64,000 nucleotides of DNA from an uncultured Halomonas sp. (GCF_947490095.1 NZ_CANLFS010000005.1:62001-126000); one strand, 5' to 3'; shown: positions 53,006 to 61,894, counted from the stretch's first letter. Notes: generated by a model not told the origin, from the sequence alone. Program-made: numbers and translations.

Positions 53006-53896
53006 ATGGACCGCTCCCTGATGCGCCCCACGGGCCTGGCCCGACTCCCCGACTTCCTGCGCCTGACGCGCCTCGACCGCCCCATTGGCAGCTGGCTGCT
53101 GATGTGGCCCACCCTGTGGGCGTTGTGGATAGCCGCCGAGGGGCTGCCCAGCCGCCGCCTGCTGCTGATCTTTGTCGCCGGCGTCTACCTGATGCGCGCC
53201 GCCGGCTGTGTGATCAATGACTACGCCGACCGCCATGTGGATGGCTACGTCAAGCGCACCCTCGACCGCCCCCTGGCCACCGGGCGTATCGGCGAGGGCG
53301 AGGCCCAGGCCCTGTTTCTGATGCTGGTGGCCGGCGCTTTCGTGCTGGTGCTGTTTACCAACCTGTTCACGATACTGCTCTCCATCGGCGGGGTCATATT
53401 GGCGTTTATCTACCCCTTCATGAAACGCTATACCCATCTGCCACAGCTGTTCCTGGGGGCCGCCTTCTCCTGGGCGATTCCCATGGCGTACGGCGCGGTG
53501 CAGGGCCAGGTGCCCGTCGAAGCATGGCTGCTGTTCACGGCCAACGTGATGTGGACCATCGCCTACGACACCCAATACGCCATGGTCGACCGCGACGACG
53601 ACCTGAAGGTCGGCATCAAGTCCACCGCGGTGCTGTTTGGCAGCGCCGACCGCTTCATGATCGGCCTGTTGCAGATCGTGACGCTTCTGCTGCTGTCCTG
53701 GGTCGGCGCACGACTCGCCCTGGGCGGCTTCTTCTGGCTGGGGCTGGCGGCCATGGCGGCCACCTTCGTCTGGCAGCACTGGCTGATTCGCCAACGCAAG
53801 CGCGAGCCCTGCTTCCAGGCCTTTCTCAACAACTTCTGGTCGGGCCTGCTGGTCTTCGCCGGCCTTGCCCTGAGCCTGTGGCCAGATATCTCATAG
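53006..53896 (+). CDS. ubiA: 4-hydroxybenzoate polyprenyltransferase
   Basis: The 296-residue integral membrane enzyme has about nine helices and the two Asp-rich motifs NDYADRHVD (residues about 72-80) and [16 protein letters not shown] (about 190-205) that bind the diphosphate and Mg2+. It attaches the polyprenyl chain to 4-hydroxybenzoate. It follows ubiC directly, as in E. coli. ATG at 53006 follows CGAGGTAGAG. Confidence 0.96.
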   Translation: MDRSLMRPTGLARLPDFLRLTRLDRPIGSWLLMWPTLWALWIAAEGLPSRRLLLIFVAGVYLMRAAGCVINDYADRHVDGYVKRTLDRPLATGRIGEGEAQALFLMLVAGAFVLVLFTNLFTILLSIGGVILAFIYPFMKRYTHLPQLFLGAAFSWAIPMAYGAVQGQVPVEAWLLFTANVMWTIAYDTQYAMVDRDDDLKVGIKSTAVLFGSADRFMIGLLQIVTLLLLSWVGARLALGGFFWLGLAAMAATFVWQHWLIRQRKREPCFQAFLNNFWSGLLVFAGLALSLWPDIS

Positions 53897-53932
53897 TCGG
53901 ATGGGCGTTAGCGGGCCATCATCGAGCACGCC

Positions 53933-54670
53933 TCAGCGACGCGTCGAAGGCACGCTAGGCAGATCGCGGTAGTGGCCATCCCACATCAGTACCGAGGCCG
54001 CCACCGCACCGGGCAACAGGAAGAGGTTGGCCAGCGGGATCCAGGTAATCAGGGTCACCGCGCCACCATAGCTCATGGTCGGCCACCAGCGCGCCTTCAG
54101 ACGACGGCGCATGTCGACGAAACTGACCTTGTTGTTGTCCATGGGGTAGTCGAGGTAGGTGATCGCCATCATCCACGCCGAGAACAGTGCCCAGAGCAGC
54201 GGTGCCACCAGGTTGATCACGGGAATCCAGCTGAGCACGAACAGCGCCGCCATGCGCGGCAGGATATAGACCAGCTTGACCAGCTCCCGGCCCAGCGCAT
54301 CCACGGTGGTCCTCGCCAGGCCGCGGTCATCCAGCGGCTGCCGCCCGGTAGCCATGATCTCGACCTTTTCGGCCAAGAAACCATAGAAGGGCGCCGCGAC
54401 GAGGTGGGTCACCAGGGTAAAGGTGAAGAACACCATCAGCACCAGGCTGACCACGAACAGCGGCCAGATCAACCACTCCAGCCAGGCAAGCCATCCCGGT
54501 ACCAGTGTCATCCAGTGGTCCAGCCAGCTGCCGAAGTTGGCCAGCACGAACCATAGCATGGCGACATAGACCAGCAGATTCACGGCAATGGGGGCAAACA
54601 CATAGCGGCGCAGGCCGGCGCCGTAGACCAGGCGGGTACCACGGGCCAGGGCCGTAAGGGCATCAAGCAT
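53933..54670 (-). CDS. cysZ: CysZ family sulfate transporter
   Basis: The 245-residue protein has about four long hydrophobic segments and matches CysZ/EI24: VYGAGLRRYVFAPIAVNLLV, PFYGFLAEKVEIMATG and SWIPVINLVAPLLWALFSAW, and the DYPMDNNKVSF loop. CysZ channels sulfate into the cell for cysteine synthesis. ATG 54670 (MLDALTA) is chosen because the frame upstream lacks ATG before it. It converges on ubiA with 36 bp between the stops. Confidence 0.88.
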   Translation of the reverse strand: MLDALTALARGTRLVYGAGLRRYVFAPIAVNLLVYVAMLWFVLANFGSWLDHWMTLVPGWLAWLEWLIWPLFVVSLVLMVFFTFTLVTHLVAAPFYGFLAEKVEIMATGRQPLDDRGLARTTVDALGRELVKLVYILPRMAALFVLSWIPVINLVAPLLWALFSAWMMAITYLDYPMDNNKVSFVDMRRRLKARWWPTMSYGGAVTLITWIPLANLFLLPGAVAASVLMWDGHYRDLPSVPSTRR

Positions 54671-54817
54671 TCTGTCGTCTCTTGCGGCTATCGAGATCAA
54701 GGGGCATTCAGGTCGTCGGGGCTGACAGGACGGGGCGGGGCTGGAGGGTAGACCCGGGTGAGTTTACCATGGGCCCGGTTTTCCCCCCCAATAACAAACC
54801 AGGATGTTGACACCTTC

Positions 54818-55225
54818 ATGACCGACCTCGACGACAGCCCCCGCCCACGGGGCGACCTGACCCTCAAGCTGCTGGCCAGCCGCCAGGACACCAATCTCCA
54901 TGGCGACATCGCCGGTGGCTGGCTGGTCGCCCGCATGGACCAGGCCGCCGAACTGGCCGCCGACCGGGAAGCCAATGGCCGCACCGCCACCGTGGCCATC
55001 GAGGCCATGGACTTCCTGTGCCCGGTGCGCGTCGGCTCCATGGTCAATATCTTCACTCGCCTGGTGGAGGTCGGCCACAGCTCCATCCGCATCGACGTCG
55101 AGGTATGGATCCGTCAGCCCCATGAGCGCCAGCCCCACGAGCTTTACAAGGTCACCGAGGCCCGCTTCGTCATGGTGGCCATGGATGACAAGGGCCGCAT
55201 ACGCGCGGTACACCGCGAGACATGA
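54818..55225 (+). CDS. yciA: YciA-type acyl-CoA thioesterase
   Basis: The 135-residue hot-dog fold protein has RQDTNLHGDIAGGWLVARMD (Asn/His/Asp of the active site) and VATIAMDFL-type TVAIEAMDFLCPVRVGSMVN, typical of YciA hexameric acyl-CoA thioesterases. It hydrolyses acyl-CoAs in the cytoplasm. ATG 54818 is preceded only by a weak AGGA at distance; a GTG-type extension to 54758 lacks family support. It converges on the TRAP binding-protein gene with nine bases between stops. Confidence 0.9.
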   Translation: MTDLDDSPRPRGDLTLKLLASRQDTNLHGDIAGGWLVARMDQAAELAADREANGRTATVAIEAMDFLCPVRVGSMVNIFTRLVEVGHSSIRIDVEVWIRQPHERQPHELYKVTEARFVMVAMDDKGRIRAVHRET

Positions 55226-55234
55226 TGCCAGTCG

Positions 55235-56323
55235 TCAGACGCCTACCGTCTCACGGGCCTTGAGGTAGGCGAACTCGCCTGCATCGCTGGAGGGCCTCAC
55301 CAGCTTCTGGAAGGCGACATAGGAGTCATAGACCTTCTTCGATGCCGGATCATTCTCGACCTGCTCGGCGAGCACCTCCTGGGAGGCATCGTAGAGTGCC
55401 TTCATCACATCCTCGGGGAAGGTGCGCAGCTTGACCCCATGTTCGCTGACCAGGGTATCCAGGGCCTGGGCATTGCGGAAGGTGAACTCGCTAACCATCG
55501 CCAGGTTGGCCGCACTGGCCGCCTCGGTCACCACCGCCTTGAGGTCATCGGGCAGGGCATTCCAGGCGTCCAGGTTGACGGTGCCCTCGAGGATCGCACT
55601 GGGCTCGTTCCAGGCCGAGGTATAGTAGTAGTCGGCCACCTGGTGCAGGCCGAAGGCCAGATCATTGTAGGGACTGACCCAGTCGGCGGCATCCAGCACG
55701 CCGGTCTGCATGGAGGTGAAGATCTCCGAGCCCGGCATATTGACGGTGGTGACGCCGATACGATTCATGGCCTCGCCGGCGAGGCCGGGCAGGCGTAGCT
55801 TGAGCCCCTGCAGGTCCTCCAGGGAATTGATCTCCTTCTTAAACCAGCCGCCGGGCTGGGTAGTGGTATTGCCCACCGGGAAGGGCTTGAGGTTGTGCTG
55901 GGCATAGACCTCGTCCCACAGCTCCTGGCCGCCACCGTAATAGAGCCAGGCGTTGGTTTCCTGGGTCGTCATGCCGAAGGGCACGGCGGTGAAGAACTGT
56001 GACGCGGCTACCTTGCCACGCCAATAGTAGGAGGCGGAGTGCCCCATCTCGGCGGTGCCGGCGGCCACGGCGTCGAACACTTCAAGCGGCGGTACCAGCT
56101 CACCGGCACCGTGCACACGGATGCGCATGCGCCCACCGGAGAGGACCTCGATACGCTTGGCGAACTCATTGGCCCCGGTACCCAGGGCCGGGAAGTTCTT
56201 GGGCCAGGAGGTCACCATGTTCCAGGTGATGGTCTCCTGGGCCTTGGCGGTGGAAACGAAGGGCGCGGCGGCGACACCGGCGGCGCCGGCGCCTAATGTC
56301 TTGATAAAGCTGCGACGTTGCAT
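55235..56323 (-). CDS. TakP-like TRAP substrate-binding protein, Tat-exported
   Basis: The 362-residue DctP-family protein starts MQRRSFIKTLGAGAAGVAAA, a clear twin-arginine signal. The mature sequence (WNMVTSWPKNFPALGTGANE, GTAEMGHSASYYWRGK, NAWLYYGGGQELWDEVYAQH) is close to the TakP group, which binds 2-oxo acids such as pyruvate. It is not next to DctQ/DctM membrane genes, so it is an orphan here. It has a short upstream region with GGAG, and its neighbours have unrelated functions. The Tat signal suggests folding with a cofactor or ion before export, as proposed for this subgroup. Confidence 0.88.
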   Translation of the reverse strand: MQRRSFIKTLGAGAAGVAAAPFVSTAKAQETITWNMVTSWPKNFPALGTGANEFAKRIEVLSGGRMRIRVHGAGELVPPLEVFDAVAAGTAEMGHSASYYWRGKVAASQFFTAVPFGMTTQETNAWLYYGGGQELWDEVYAQHNLKPFPVGNTTTQPGGWFKKEINSLEDLQGLKLRLPGLAGEAMNRIGVTTVNMPGSEIFTSMQTGVLDAADWVSPYNDLAFGLHQVADYYYTSAWNEPSAILEGTVNLDAWNALPDDLKAVVTEAASAANLAMVSEFTFRNAQALDTLVSEHGVKLRTFPEDVMKALYDASQEVLAEQVENDPASKKVYDSYVAFQKLVRPSSDAGEFAYLKARETVGV

Positions 56324-56429
56324 GCTGGCATGACTCCATACGGATTATTATGAAAGCGCCACGCCTGTCGCGCGGCAGTGTCCGCACAGCAGTATGCGTT
56401 AGACCCGAATACCCCCACAAGCTGGGGGG

Positions 56430-58631
56430 CTACAGCGGCGTCAGCTTGGCAAAGCCCAGCACCAGCCACTTGTCCCCCTCGCCCTCGAAGCTGACCTGTA
56501 CCCGCGCCCGAGGCCCCTCGCCCTCGGCATTGAGGATCACGCCCTCACCGAAGACCGGATGGCTGACCCGCTGGCCCAGGGAGAGCGAGGGCAGGTCATC
56601 GCCACCGTTGACCTCGCTCTGACGAAGCCCGGCGGGGCGCGAGGCGGTGACCGGGCGTGATACCTGGCCGCGCAGGCGCACCTCCTCCAGGTACTCCTCG
56701 GGAATCTCGCGCAAGAAGCGCGAGGCGCGCTGGAAGGTCTCCTTGCCGTGCAGCCGGCGAATCTCGGCATGCGTCAGATAGAGCTTGCGCATGGCCCGGG
56801 TCAGCCCCACGTAGCAGAGGCGACGCTCCTCCTCGAGGCGCCCCGGCTCTTCCACCGACATGCGATGAGGGAAGAGCCCCTCCTCCACGCCGGCGATAAA
56901 CACCACCGGGAACTCCAGCCCCTTGGCGGAGTGCAGCGTCATCAACTGGACGCCATCCTCGAACTCATCGGCCTCATGCTCGCCGGCGTTAAGCGCCGCC
57001 TCGGAGAGGAAGGCCTCCAGGGCGGCGCCGCCCTCGCCGGCCTCCGACGCCTCGAAGGCGTCGCCCTGGGTAAAGGCCCTGGCCGCCGTCACCAGCTCCT
57101 CCAGGTTCTCGACCCGGGCCTGGCCCTTTTCGCCTCTTTCGTTACGGTGGTGCTCAACTAGCCCCGTGCGGGCCATCACATGGTCGATGATCTCGTGGAG
57201 CGCCAGGCCGGCGCTATCGTTGTCCAGGCCATCGACCAGGTCGGCAAAGGCCTGCAGGGCACTGCCGGCACGCCCCTTGAGGGCCCCATCGGCCAGGCCA
57301 TCGTGGAGCGCCTGCCATAGCGAGACGCTGCCCTCCCGGGCTCGCTGGCGCAGCAGTTCCACGGTACGCGTGCCGATGCCCCGCGCCGGCACGTTGATCA
57401 CCCGCTCCAGGGAGGCATCATCGTCACGGTTGAGCAGCAGGCGCAGGTAGGCCAGGGCGTTCTTGATCTCCAGGCGTTCGTAGAAGCGATGCCCGCCATA
57501 GATGCGGTAGGGCACTCCCTGGCGGATCAGGGTCTCCTCGATCACCCTCGACTGGGCATTGGAGCGGTAGAGGATGGCGATATCGCGGCGATTGACGCCC
57601 TCCTCGACGCGCTCACGCAGGGTATCGACGATGAAGCGTGCCTCGTCGAGGTCATTGAATCCGCTGTAGACCGAGATCGACTCGCCACGCTCGCCGGCGG
57701 TCCACAGCGTCTTGCCCATGCGCTCGGCGTTGTGATTGATCAGGGCGTTGGCGGCCTCGAGGATGGCGCTGGTGGAGCGATAGTTCTGCTCCAGGCGCAC
57801 GGTCTTGGTCTCCGCGAACTCGCGCTCGAAGCGGCGGATATTTTCCACGCGAGCGCCGCGCCAGCCATAGATCGACTGGTCATCGTCGCCCACCACGGTC
57901 ATCGGCGTGGTCATGCCGCTCAGCAGCTTGAGCCAGGCATACTGCAGGGTATTGGTATCCTGGAACTCGTCCACCAGCACATGGGCGAAGCGCTCCTGAT
58001 AGTGCGCCAGCAGGGCGGGGTTATCGCGCAGTAGCTCCAGGCTACGCAGCAGCAGCTCACCGAAGTCCACCAGGCCCCCACGCTCGCAGGTAAGCTGGTA
58101 GCGCTCATAGAGTTCGACCATCTGCCCCAGGTAGGCGTCGCCGTGCACGTTCACCTGATGAGGACGCAGCCCCTCTTCCTTGCAGCCGGAGATAAACGAC
58201 TGCACCTGCCGCGGCGGGAAGCGCTCGTCGTCGATATCGTTTTCCTTGACCAGGCGCTTGACCAGACGCAGCTGGTCGTCGCTGTCGATGATCTGGAAAT
58301 GCTGGGGCAGGCGGGCGTCCTGCCAATGGGTGCGCAGCAGGCGATGCGCGATGGAGTGGAAGGTACCCACCCAGACGTGGCGCAACGACATGCCCACCAA
58401 CGCCTCCAGGCGAGTACGCATCTCGCGCGCCGCCTTGTTGGTGAAGGTCACGGCCAGCACCGCGTAAGGGGACAAGCCCTCGGCCTGCATCAGCCAGGCG
58501 ATTCGCTGCACCAGCACTCGGGTCTTGCCGGAGCCGGCCCCGGCCAGCACCAGCATATTGCCTTGAGGGGCACTGACCGCCTCACGCTGGGCGGCATTCA
58601 GGTGGTCGAGAATCGCCGTGACGTCGTCCAT
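56430..58631 (-). CDS. uvrD: DNA helicase II UvrD
   Basis: The 733-residue SF1A helicase has Walker A AGAGSGKT at 30-37, motif Ia TFTNKAAREMRTRL, Walker B VDEFQDTNTLQYAWL, motif III GDDDQSIYGWRGA, motif IV EQNYRST, motif V TLHSAKGLEFPVVFIAGVEE and motif VI VGLTRAMRKLY. The C-terminal Tudor-like tail (GQRVSHPVFGEGVILNAEG) is present, which separates it from Rep. It functions in nucleotide-excision and mismatch repair. Both Rep and UvrD are in this window, confirming the assignments. Confidence 0.96.
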   Translation of the reverse strand: MDDVTAILDHLNAAQREAVSAPQGNMLVLAGAGSGKTRVLVQRIAWLMQAEGLSPYAVLAVTFTNKAAREMRTRLEALVGMSLRHVWVGTFHSIAHRLLRTHWQDARLPQHFQIIDSDDQLRLVKRLVKENDIDDERFPPRQVQSFISGCKEEGLRPHQVNVHGDAYLGQMVELYERYQLTCERGGLVDFGELLLRSLELLRDNPALLAHYQERFAHVLVDEFQDTNTLQYAWLKLLSGMTTPMTVVGDDDQSIYGWRGARVENIRRFEREFAETKTVRLEQNYRSTSAILEAANALINHNAERMGKTLWTAGERGESISVYSGFNDLDEARFIVDTLRERVEEGVNRRDIAILYRSNAQSRVIEETLIRQGVPYRIYGGHRFYERLEIKNALAYLRLLLNRDDDASLERVINVPARGIGTRTVELLRQRAREGSVSLWQALHDGLADGALKGRAGSALQAFADLVDGLDNDSAGLALHEIIDHVMARTGLVEHHRNERGEKGQARVENLEELVTAARAFTQGDAFEASEAGEGGAALEAFLSEAALNAGEHEADEFEDGVQLMTLHSAKGLEFPVVFIAGVEEGLFPHRMSVEEPGRLEEERRLCYVGLTRAMRKLYLTHAEIRRLHGKETFQRASRFLREIPEEYLEEVRLRGQVSRPVTASRPAGLRQSEVNGGDDLPSLSLGQRVSHPVFGEGVILNAEGEGPRARVQVSFEGEGDKWLVLGFAKLTPL

Positions 58632-58729
58632 GGGAAGGCATCGCTGCTCGGAAAATGGGCGAATAGCTTAGCATAGTCCTCTTGGGCACAGGCCCCGACG
58701 GAGGGGGCATCGTATGCCGCCCCCCTCTC

Positions 58730-58810
58730 GGGGACAGTCCCCGGCGGAGGGAACAGCGTAAGAAAGGTGCATCAAGGTAAGCTGGGACGGCTTGGCCGGG
58801 GACTGTCCCC
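58730..58810. repeat. Paired GGGGACAGTCCCC inverted element
   Basis: GGGGACAGTCCCCGGC (58730-58745) and its exact reverse complement (58795-58810) flank a 49-bp spacer. Each arm is itself a palindrome. This GGGGACAGTCCCC word is common in REP/RAYT-type elements of proteobacteria. The gap 58632-58871 between uvrD and hexR contains only this unit, a GGGGAC-rich tail and the REP-like copy at 58842. Confidence 0.85.
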
Positions 58811-58841
58811 TTGGTTCGTCCCCTTGGTTCATAGCTTTCAG

Positions 58842-58872
58842 CTTCCAGGAGCGCAGCGACGCTCTTCCAGCT
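58842..58872. repeat. 31-bp REP-like element, copy 2
   Basis: The 31 bases begin CTTCCAGGAGCGCAGCGAC and end CTCTTCCAGCT; 28 match the copy at 48171. It abuts and just touches the hexR stop codon (58872-58874). A shorter, degenerate AGCTTTCAGCTTCCAG tract precedes it. Confidence 0.85.
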
Positions 58873-59729
58873 TAAGCGTCCGGCTCCGGAAAACGCAGCG
58901 GCGTCAGGCTCTTCTTCACTTCGCGAAGCTGTTCGGCGAGCTTCGGTCCGCGAGACTTGGCCACGCCCACGGCGAGTACATCGACCAGCACCAGATGGGC
59001 AATGCGCGAGGTCATGGGCGTGTAGATCTCGGTATCCTCATGGACATCGATATAGAGCGGCAGAGTCACCTCCTCGGCCAGCGGTGAGTCGCTGGGACAT
59101 AGCCCGATCACCGTGGCACCGGCCTCCCGCGCCAGCCGCACGCTGGCCACCAGTGCTCGGGTGCGGCCGGTCTGGGAGATGGCGACAACCACATCGCCCT
59201 CCTCGAGGGTCACCGCCGACATGTTCTGCATATGCGGGTCGGCATAGGCGGCGGTGGAGATCTGCAGACGGAAGAACTTGTGCTGGGCATCGAAGGCCAC
59301 CGCACCGGAGGCCCCGTAACCGTAGAACTCGACCCGATTGGCCATGGCCAGGGCGTTGATTGCCTTGCTTAATGCCTCGTTATCGAGGCGGTCGCGCACC
59401 GACAGCAGGGTACCCACCGAGGAGTCGAAGATGCTGTGGGAAAACTCCGCCACCGAGTCGCTGTCGTTCATGGAGAACTGGGCGAACTGGCTCCCGGAGG
59501 CCAGCATCTGCGCCAGCTTGAGCTTGAAGTCCTGGAAGCCGTTGCAACCCAGTGCCCGACAGAAGCGCACTACCGTAGGCTCGCTGACCTTGGCCTCGGT
59601 CGCCAGGTCGACGATACGCATATGAATCACTTCTTCGGGGTTGCGTAGCACGAAGCGCGCCACCTTCTGCTCGGAGCGACGAAAGTGCTCCATGCGTCGT
59701 CTCATCTCATCGAACAGGGCACGACTCAC
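58872..59729 (-). CDS. hexR: HexR, RpiR-family regulator of central carbon metabolism
   Basis: The 285-residue protein has an N-terminal RpiR HTH (DLATEAKVSEPTVVRFCRAL) and a C-terminal SIS sugar-phosphate domain (EFYGYGASGAVAFDAQHKFF, AISQTGRTRALVA). Sequence and length match HexR, which binds KDPG and represses Entner-Doudoroff and other glycolytic genes. ATG 59729 is well placed. A HexR-like palindrome lies just 26 bp upstream, suggesting autoregulation. The usual partner genes (zwf, edd) are not in this window. Confidence 0.92.
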   Translation of the reverse strand: MSRALFDEMRRRMEHFRRSEQKVARFVLRNPEEVIHMRIVDLATEAKVSEPTVVRFCRALGCNGFQDFKLKLAQMLASGSQFAQFSMNDSDSVAEFSHSIFDSSVGTLLSVRDRLDNEALSKAINALAMANRVEFYGYGASGAVAFDAQHKFFRLQISTAAYADPHMQNMSAVTLEEGDVVVAISQTGRTRALVASVRLAREAGATVIGLCPSDSPLAEEVTLPLYIDVHEDTEIYTPMTSRIAHLVLVDVLAVGVAKSRGPKLAEQLREVKKSLTPLRFPEPDA

Positions 59730-59754
59730 GCGGAACTCCTTGGCGGGGGGATCA

Positions 59755-59769
59755 TGTTATCTGCCTACA
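59755..59769. promoter_or_regulatory. HexR-like operator upstream of hexR
   Basis: TGTTATCTGCCTACA fits the HexR palindrome TGTAAT-N3-ATTACA at about nine of twelve specific positions. It lies 26 bp before the hexR ATG, where it would cover the promoter. Confidence 0.45.
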
Positions 59770-59875
59770 GTATGCCCGAAAGCAGAGCCGGATGGGCAAC
59801 ACAACCTTGCGGGAGAACGTCGACACCGCGCCAATGGGAAAAAAGTGCACGCCGTCGCTTTTCTGTCAAGTGATG

Positions 59876-59881
59876 TATAAT
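59876..59881 (+). promoter_or_regulatory. TATAAT -10 box before the small gene at 59924
   Basis: A perfect TATAAT lies 42 bp before the next ATG, with TG immediately before it (similar to an extended -10). No good -35 is present 16-18 bases upstream. A strong AAGGAGAG follows eight bases before the ATG. Confidence 0.55.
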
Positions 59882-59923
59882 AAAAAGTGCAGTGTCGCGT
59901 AGCGTCCAAGGAGAGAGTCGATC

Positions 59924-60139
59924 ATGTACAAGACCGAACGGTTAACCTCCCTGAAGAGCCAACTCCTCGACATCTTCATGAGCATGGAAGTCCAGGAACA
60001 CGAACAACGCAGCCGCACCGCCGCCCAGCGCCACCTGCGCGCCCGGCGTGGCATCGAACTCCACGGCGAGTTCAAGCAGCTGACCCGAGACATCGCCGAG
60101 CTGCCGGAAGAGGACCTGGCCGACGATACCCGGCACTGA
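59924..60139 (+). CDS. Small hypothetical protein
   Basis: The 71-residue protein is highly charged and helical (KSQLLDIFMSMEVQEHEQRS, then RRGIELHGEFKQLTRDIAEL). No membrane helix or cysteine is seen and I cannot name a family. The gene is supported by a perfect -10 box, a strong ribosome site (AAGGAGAG, eight bases from ATG) and a good terminator, so it is probably expressed. It is divergent from hexR. Confidence 0.72.
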   Translation: MYKTERLTSLKSQLLDIFMSMEVQEHEQRSRTAAQRHLRARRGIELHGEFKQLTRDIAELPEEDLADDTRH

Positions 60140-60157
60140 ATCCACCCGCCTCATGCA

Positions 60158-60185
60158 ACGAGCCCCGCGGGTGCGGGGCTCGTTT
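60158..60185 (+). terminator. Terminator after the small hypothetical gene
   Basis: ACGAGCCCCGC (60158-60168) pairs with GCGGGGCTCGT (60173-60183) around GGGT, followed by TT. It separates the gene from the convergent NSS transporter. Confidence 0.75.
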
Positions 60186-60214
60186 CGGCTTGCGTACGGT
60201 CGTGATGGTCTAGG

Positions 60215-61561
60215 TCACGAGACCAGGCCGTAGACGAACACCACAATGACGCCAATCGGGGCCACCACACGGGACACCACCTGCCAGACCTGGGCCTGGC
60301 CAGCGGAGAGACCCAGCTCGCCGACCACGCTGTCACGGTCGAGACGCCAGGCCACGAACAGGATCGCGCCCAGGCCGGTCAACGGCAGCATGAACTTGCT
60401 GGTCAGGGTATCCAGGAAGTCGAAGACGTTCAGCCCCATGATCAGGAACTCATCCCAGACGTTGAACGACATCAACGCGGCGATGCCCAGCACCCAGACC
60501 CCTGCACCTGCCACCAGGGTCGCCGCGACGCGAGACAGCGGCGTACGCTCCTCGAGCAGCTCCACCGTGGGTTCCAGCAGCGAGATGGCCGAGGTCAGGG
60601 CGGCGAAGGTCAGCAGCAGGAAGAACGCCAGGCCGAGGATGGTACCACCCGCCATATTGCCGAAGGCCAGCGGCAGGGTGACGAAGATCAGCCCCGGCCC
60701 TTCACCCGGGCTCAGGCCGTTGGCGAAGACGATGGGGAAGATCGCCATGCCGGCCAGCAGCGCGATGGCGGTATCCAGGATGATCACCGTGCGCGCCGTA
60801 CCGATAAGGCTGACGTCCTCGCCCAGGTAGGAGCCGTAAGCCAGCATGATGCCCATGCCCAGCGACAGGGTGAAGAAGGCCTGTCCCATGGCGGCCAACA
60901 CGACCCCACCGTTGATGGCGCTCCAGTCGGGGCTGAACATGAAGGCCATGGCCTCGCCGAAGTGGCCGGTGGTCATGCCGTAGACCGCCAGGACCACCAT
61001 CAGGATGACCAGCGCCGGCATCAGGAGCTTGACGGCGCCTTCCAGCCCCTTGGTCACGCCGCGGGCAACGATAAAGATCACCAGCGCCATAAAGGCGGTG
61101 TGCCACAGGGTCAGCGCGGTGGCGTTACCCAACAGGCCACTGAAGATGGCGCCTACGCTATCGGAGTCCTGGCCGGTGAACTGTCCGGTGACCGACCCCA
61201 GGGTGTAGAAGAGCGACCAGCCGCCGATCACGCTATAGAAGGAGAGGATCAGGAAGGCGCCCAGGATGCCGCTGGCACCGACCAGGGCCCAGGCCGGCAG
61301 GCGACCACTCTGGCGAGCCAGGTCGAGCATGGAGTTGATCGGATTCTTCTGACCGCGGCGGCCAATCAGCCACTCGGAGACCAGGATGGGAAGGCCCACC
61401 AGGGCCACACAGGCCAGGTAGATAAGCACGAAGGCGGCGCCCCCGTTGTCACCCACCATATAGGAGAAGCGCCAGATATTCCCCAGCCCCACCGCCGAAC
61501 CGGTGGCTGCCAGGATAAAGGCCATCTTCGATGACCATTGTGCATGGGAGAGTTTGGACAT
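60215..61561 (-). CDS. Sodium-dependent NSS-family transporter
   Basis: The 448-residue protein has about eleven hydrophobic helices and the NSS signature ATGSAVGLGNIWRFSYMVGDNG at the N-terminus, which forms part of the Na+ and substrate sites (LeuT-like). GSYLGEDVSLIGTARTVIIL and other segments fit. Bacterial members move amino acids; the ligand is not predictable. Sodium coupling is sensible for a halophile. ATG 61561 (MSKLSHAQWSSKMAF). Its upstream gap to the DUF72 gene is 333 bp. Confidence 0.9.
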   Translation of the reverse strand: MSKLSHAQWSSKMAFILAATGSAVGLGNIWRFSYMVGDNGGAAFVLIYLACVALVGLPILVSEWLIGRRGQKNPINSMLDLARQSGRLPAWALVGASGILGAFLILSFYSVIGGWSLFYTLGSVTGQFTGQDSDSVGAIFSGLLGNATALTLWHTAFMALVIFIVARGVTKGLEGAVKLLMPALVILMVVLAVYGMTTGHFGEAMAFMFSPDWSAINGGVVLAAMGQAFFTLSLGMGIMLAYGSYLGEDVSLIGTARTVIILDTAIALLAGMAIFPIVFANGLSPGEGPGLIFVTLPLAFGNMAGGTILGLAFFLLLTFAALTSAISLLEPTVELLEERTPLSRVAATLVAGAGVWVLGIAALMSFNVWDEFLIMGLNVFDFLDTLTSKFMLPLTGLGAILFVAWRLDRDSVVGELGLSAGQAQVWQVVSRVVAPIGVIVVFVYGLVS

Positions 61562-61701
61562 GTTTCACCCTGTATGTACGTGTCGCCAGCGGCCGATCCG
61601 GCGCGGTGGCGGCTTGTGCTTGTCATTGCCACGTCCAGAGCATCATGGATCTCATGACACCGTCCAGAGCATGACAGGATCCGGGCAGGATCACTGCCGC
61701 T

Positions 61702-61742
61702 GCGTCCTGGCCAGCCGGCGGGTTGCCGGCTGGCCAGGACGC
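61702..61742. repeat. 18-bp perfect inverted repeat between DUF72 and NSS genes
   Basis: The arm at 61702-61719 (GCGTCCTGGCCAGCCGGC) pairs perfectly with 61725-61742 around GGGTT. It probably ends the glmS-DUF72 transcript or stands before the NSS promoter. No T run follows. The rest of the gap 61562-61894 contains the direct repeat CGTCCAGAGCAT (61631 and 61661 regions) and a small hairpin TGCACC/GGTGCA (61875-61890); I see no other gene. Confidence 0.75.
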
Positions 61743-61894
61743 CGGAGCGCAGGAAATCACAAGATCGATGCGAGTTAGGCGCCGGATCCAGCAAAATCCA
61801 GGAGTAATGGCGCTCCGGCCCATAAAACTATCCGATCAAACGCTCGATGGCCAGTCTCATCTTTGGCCCGAGGCTGCACCTTTAGGTGCATGCA

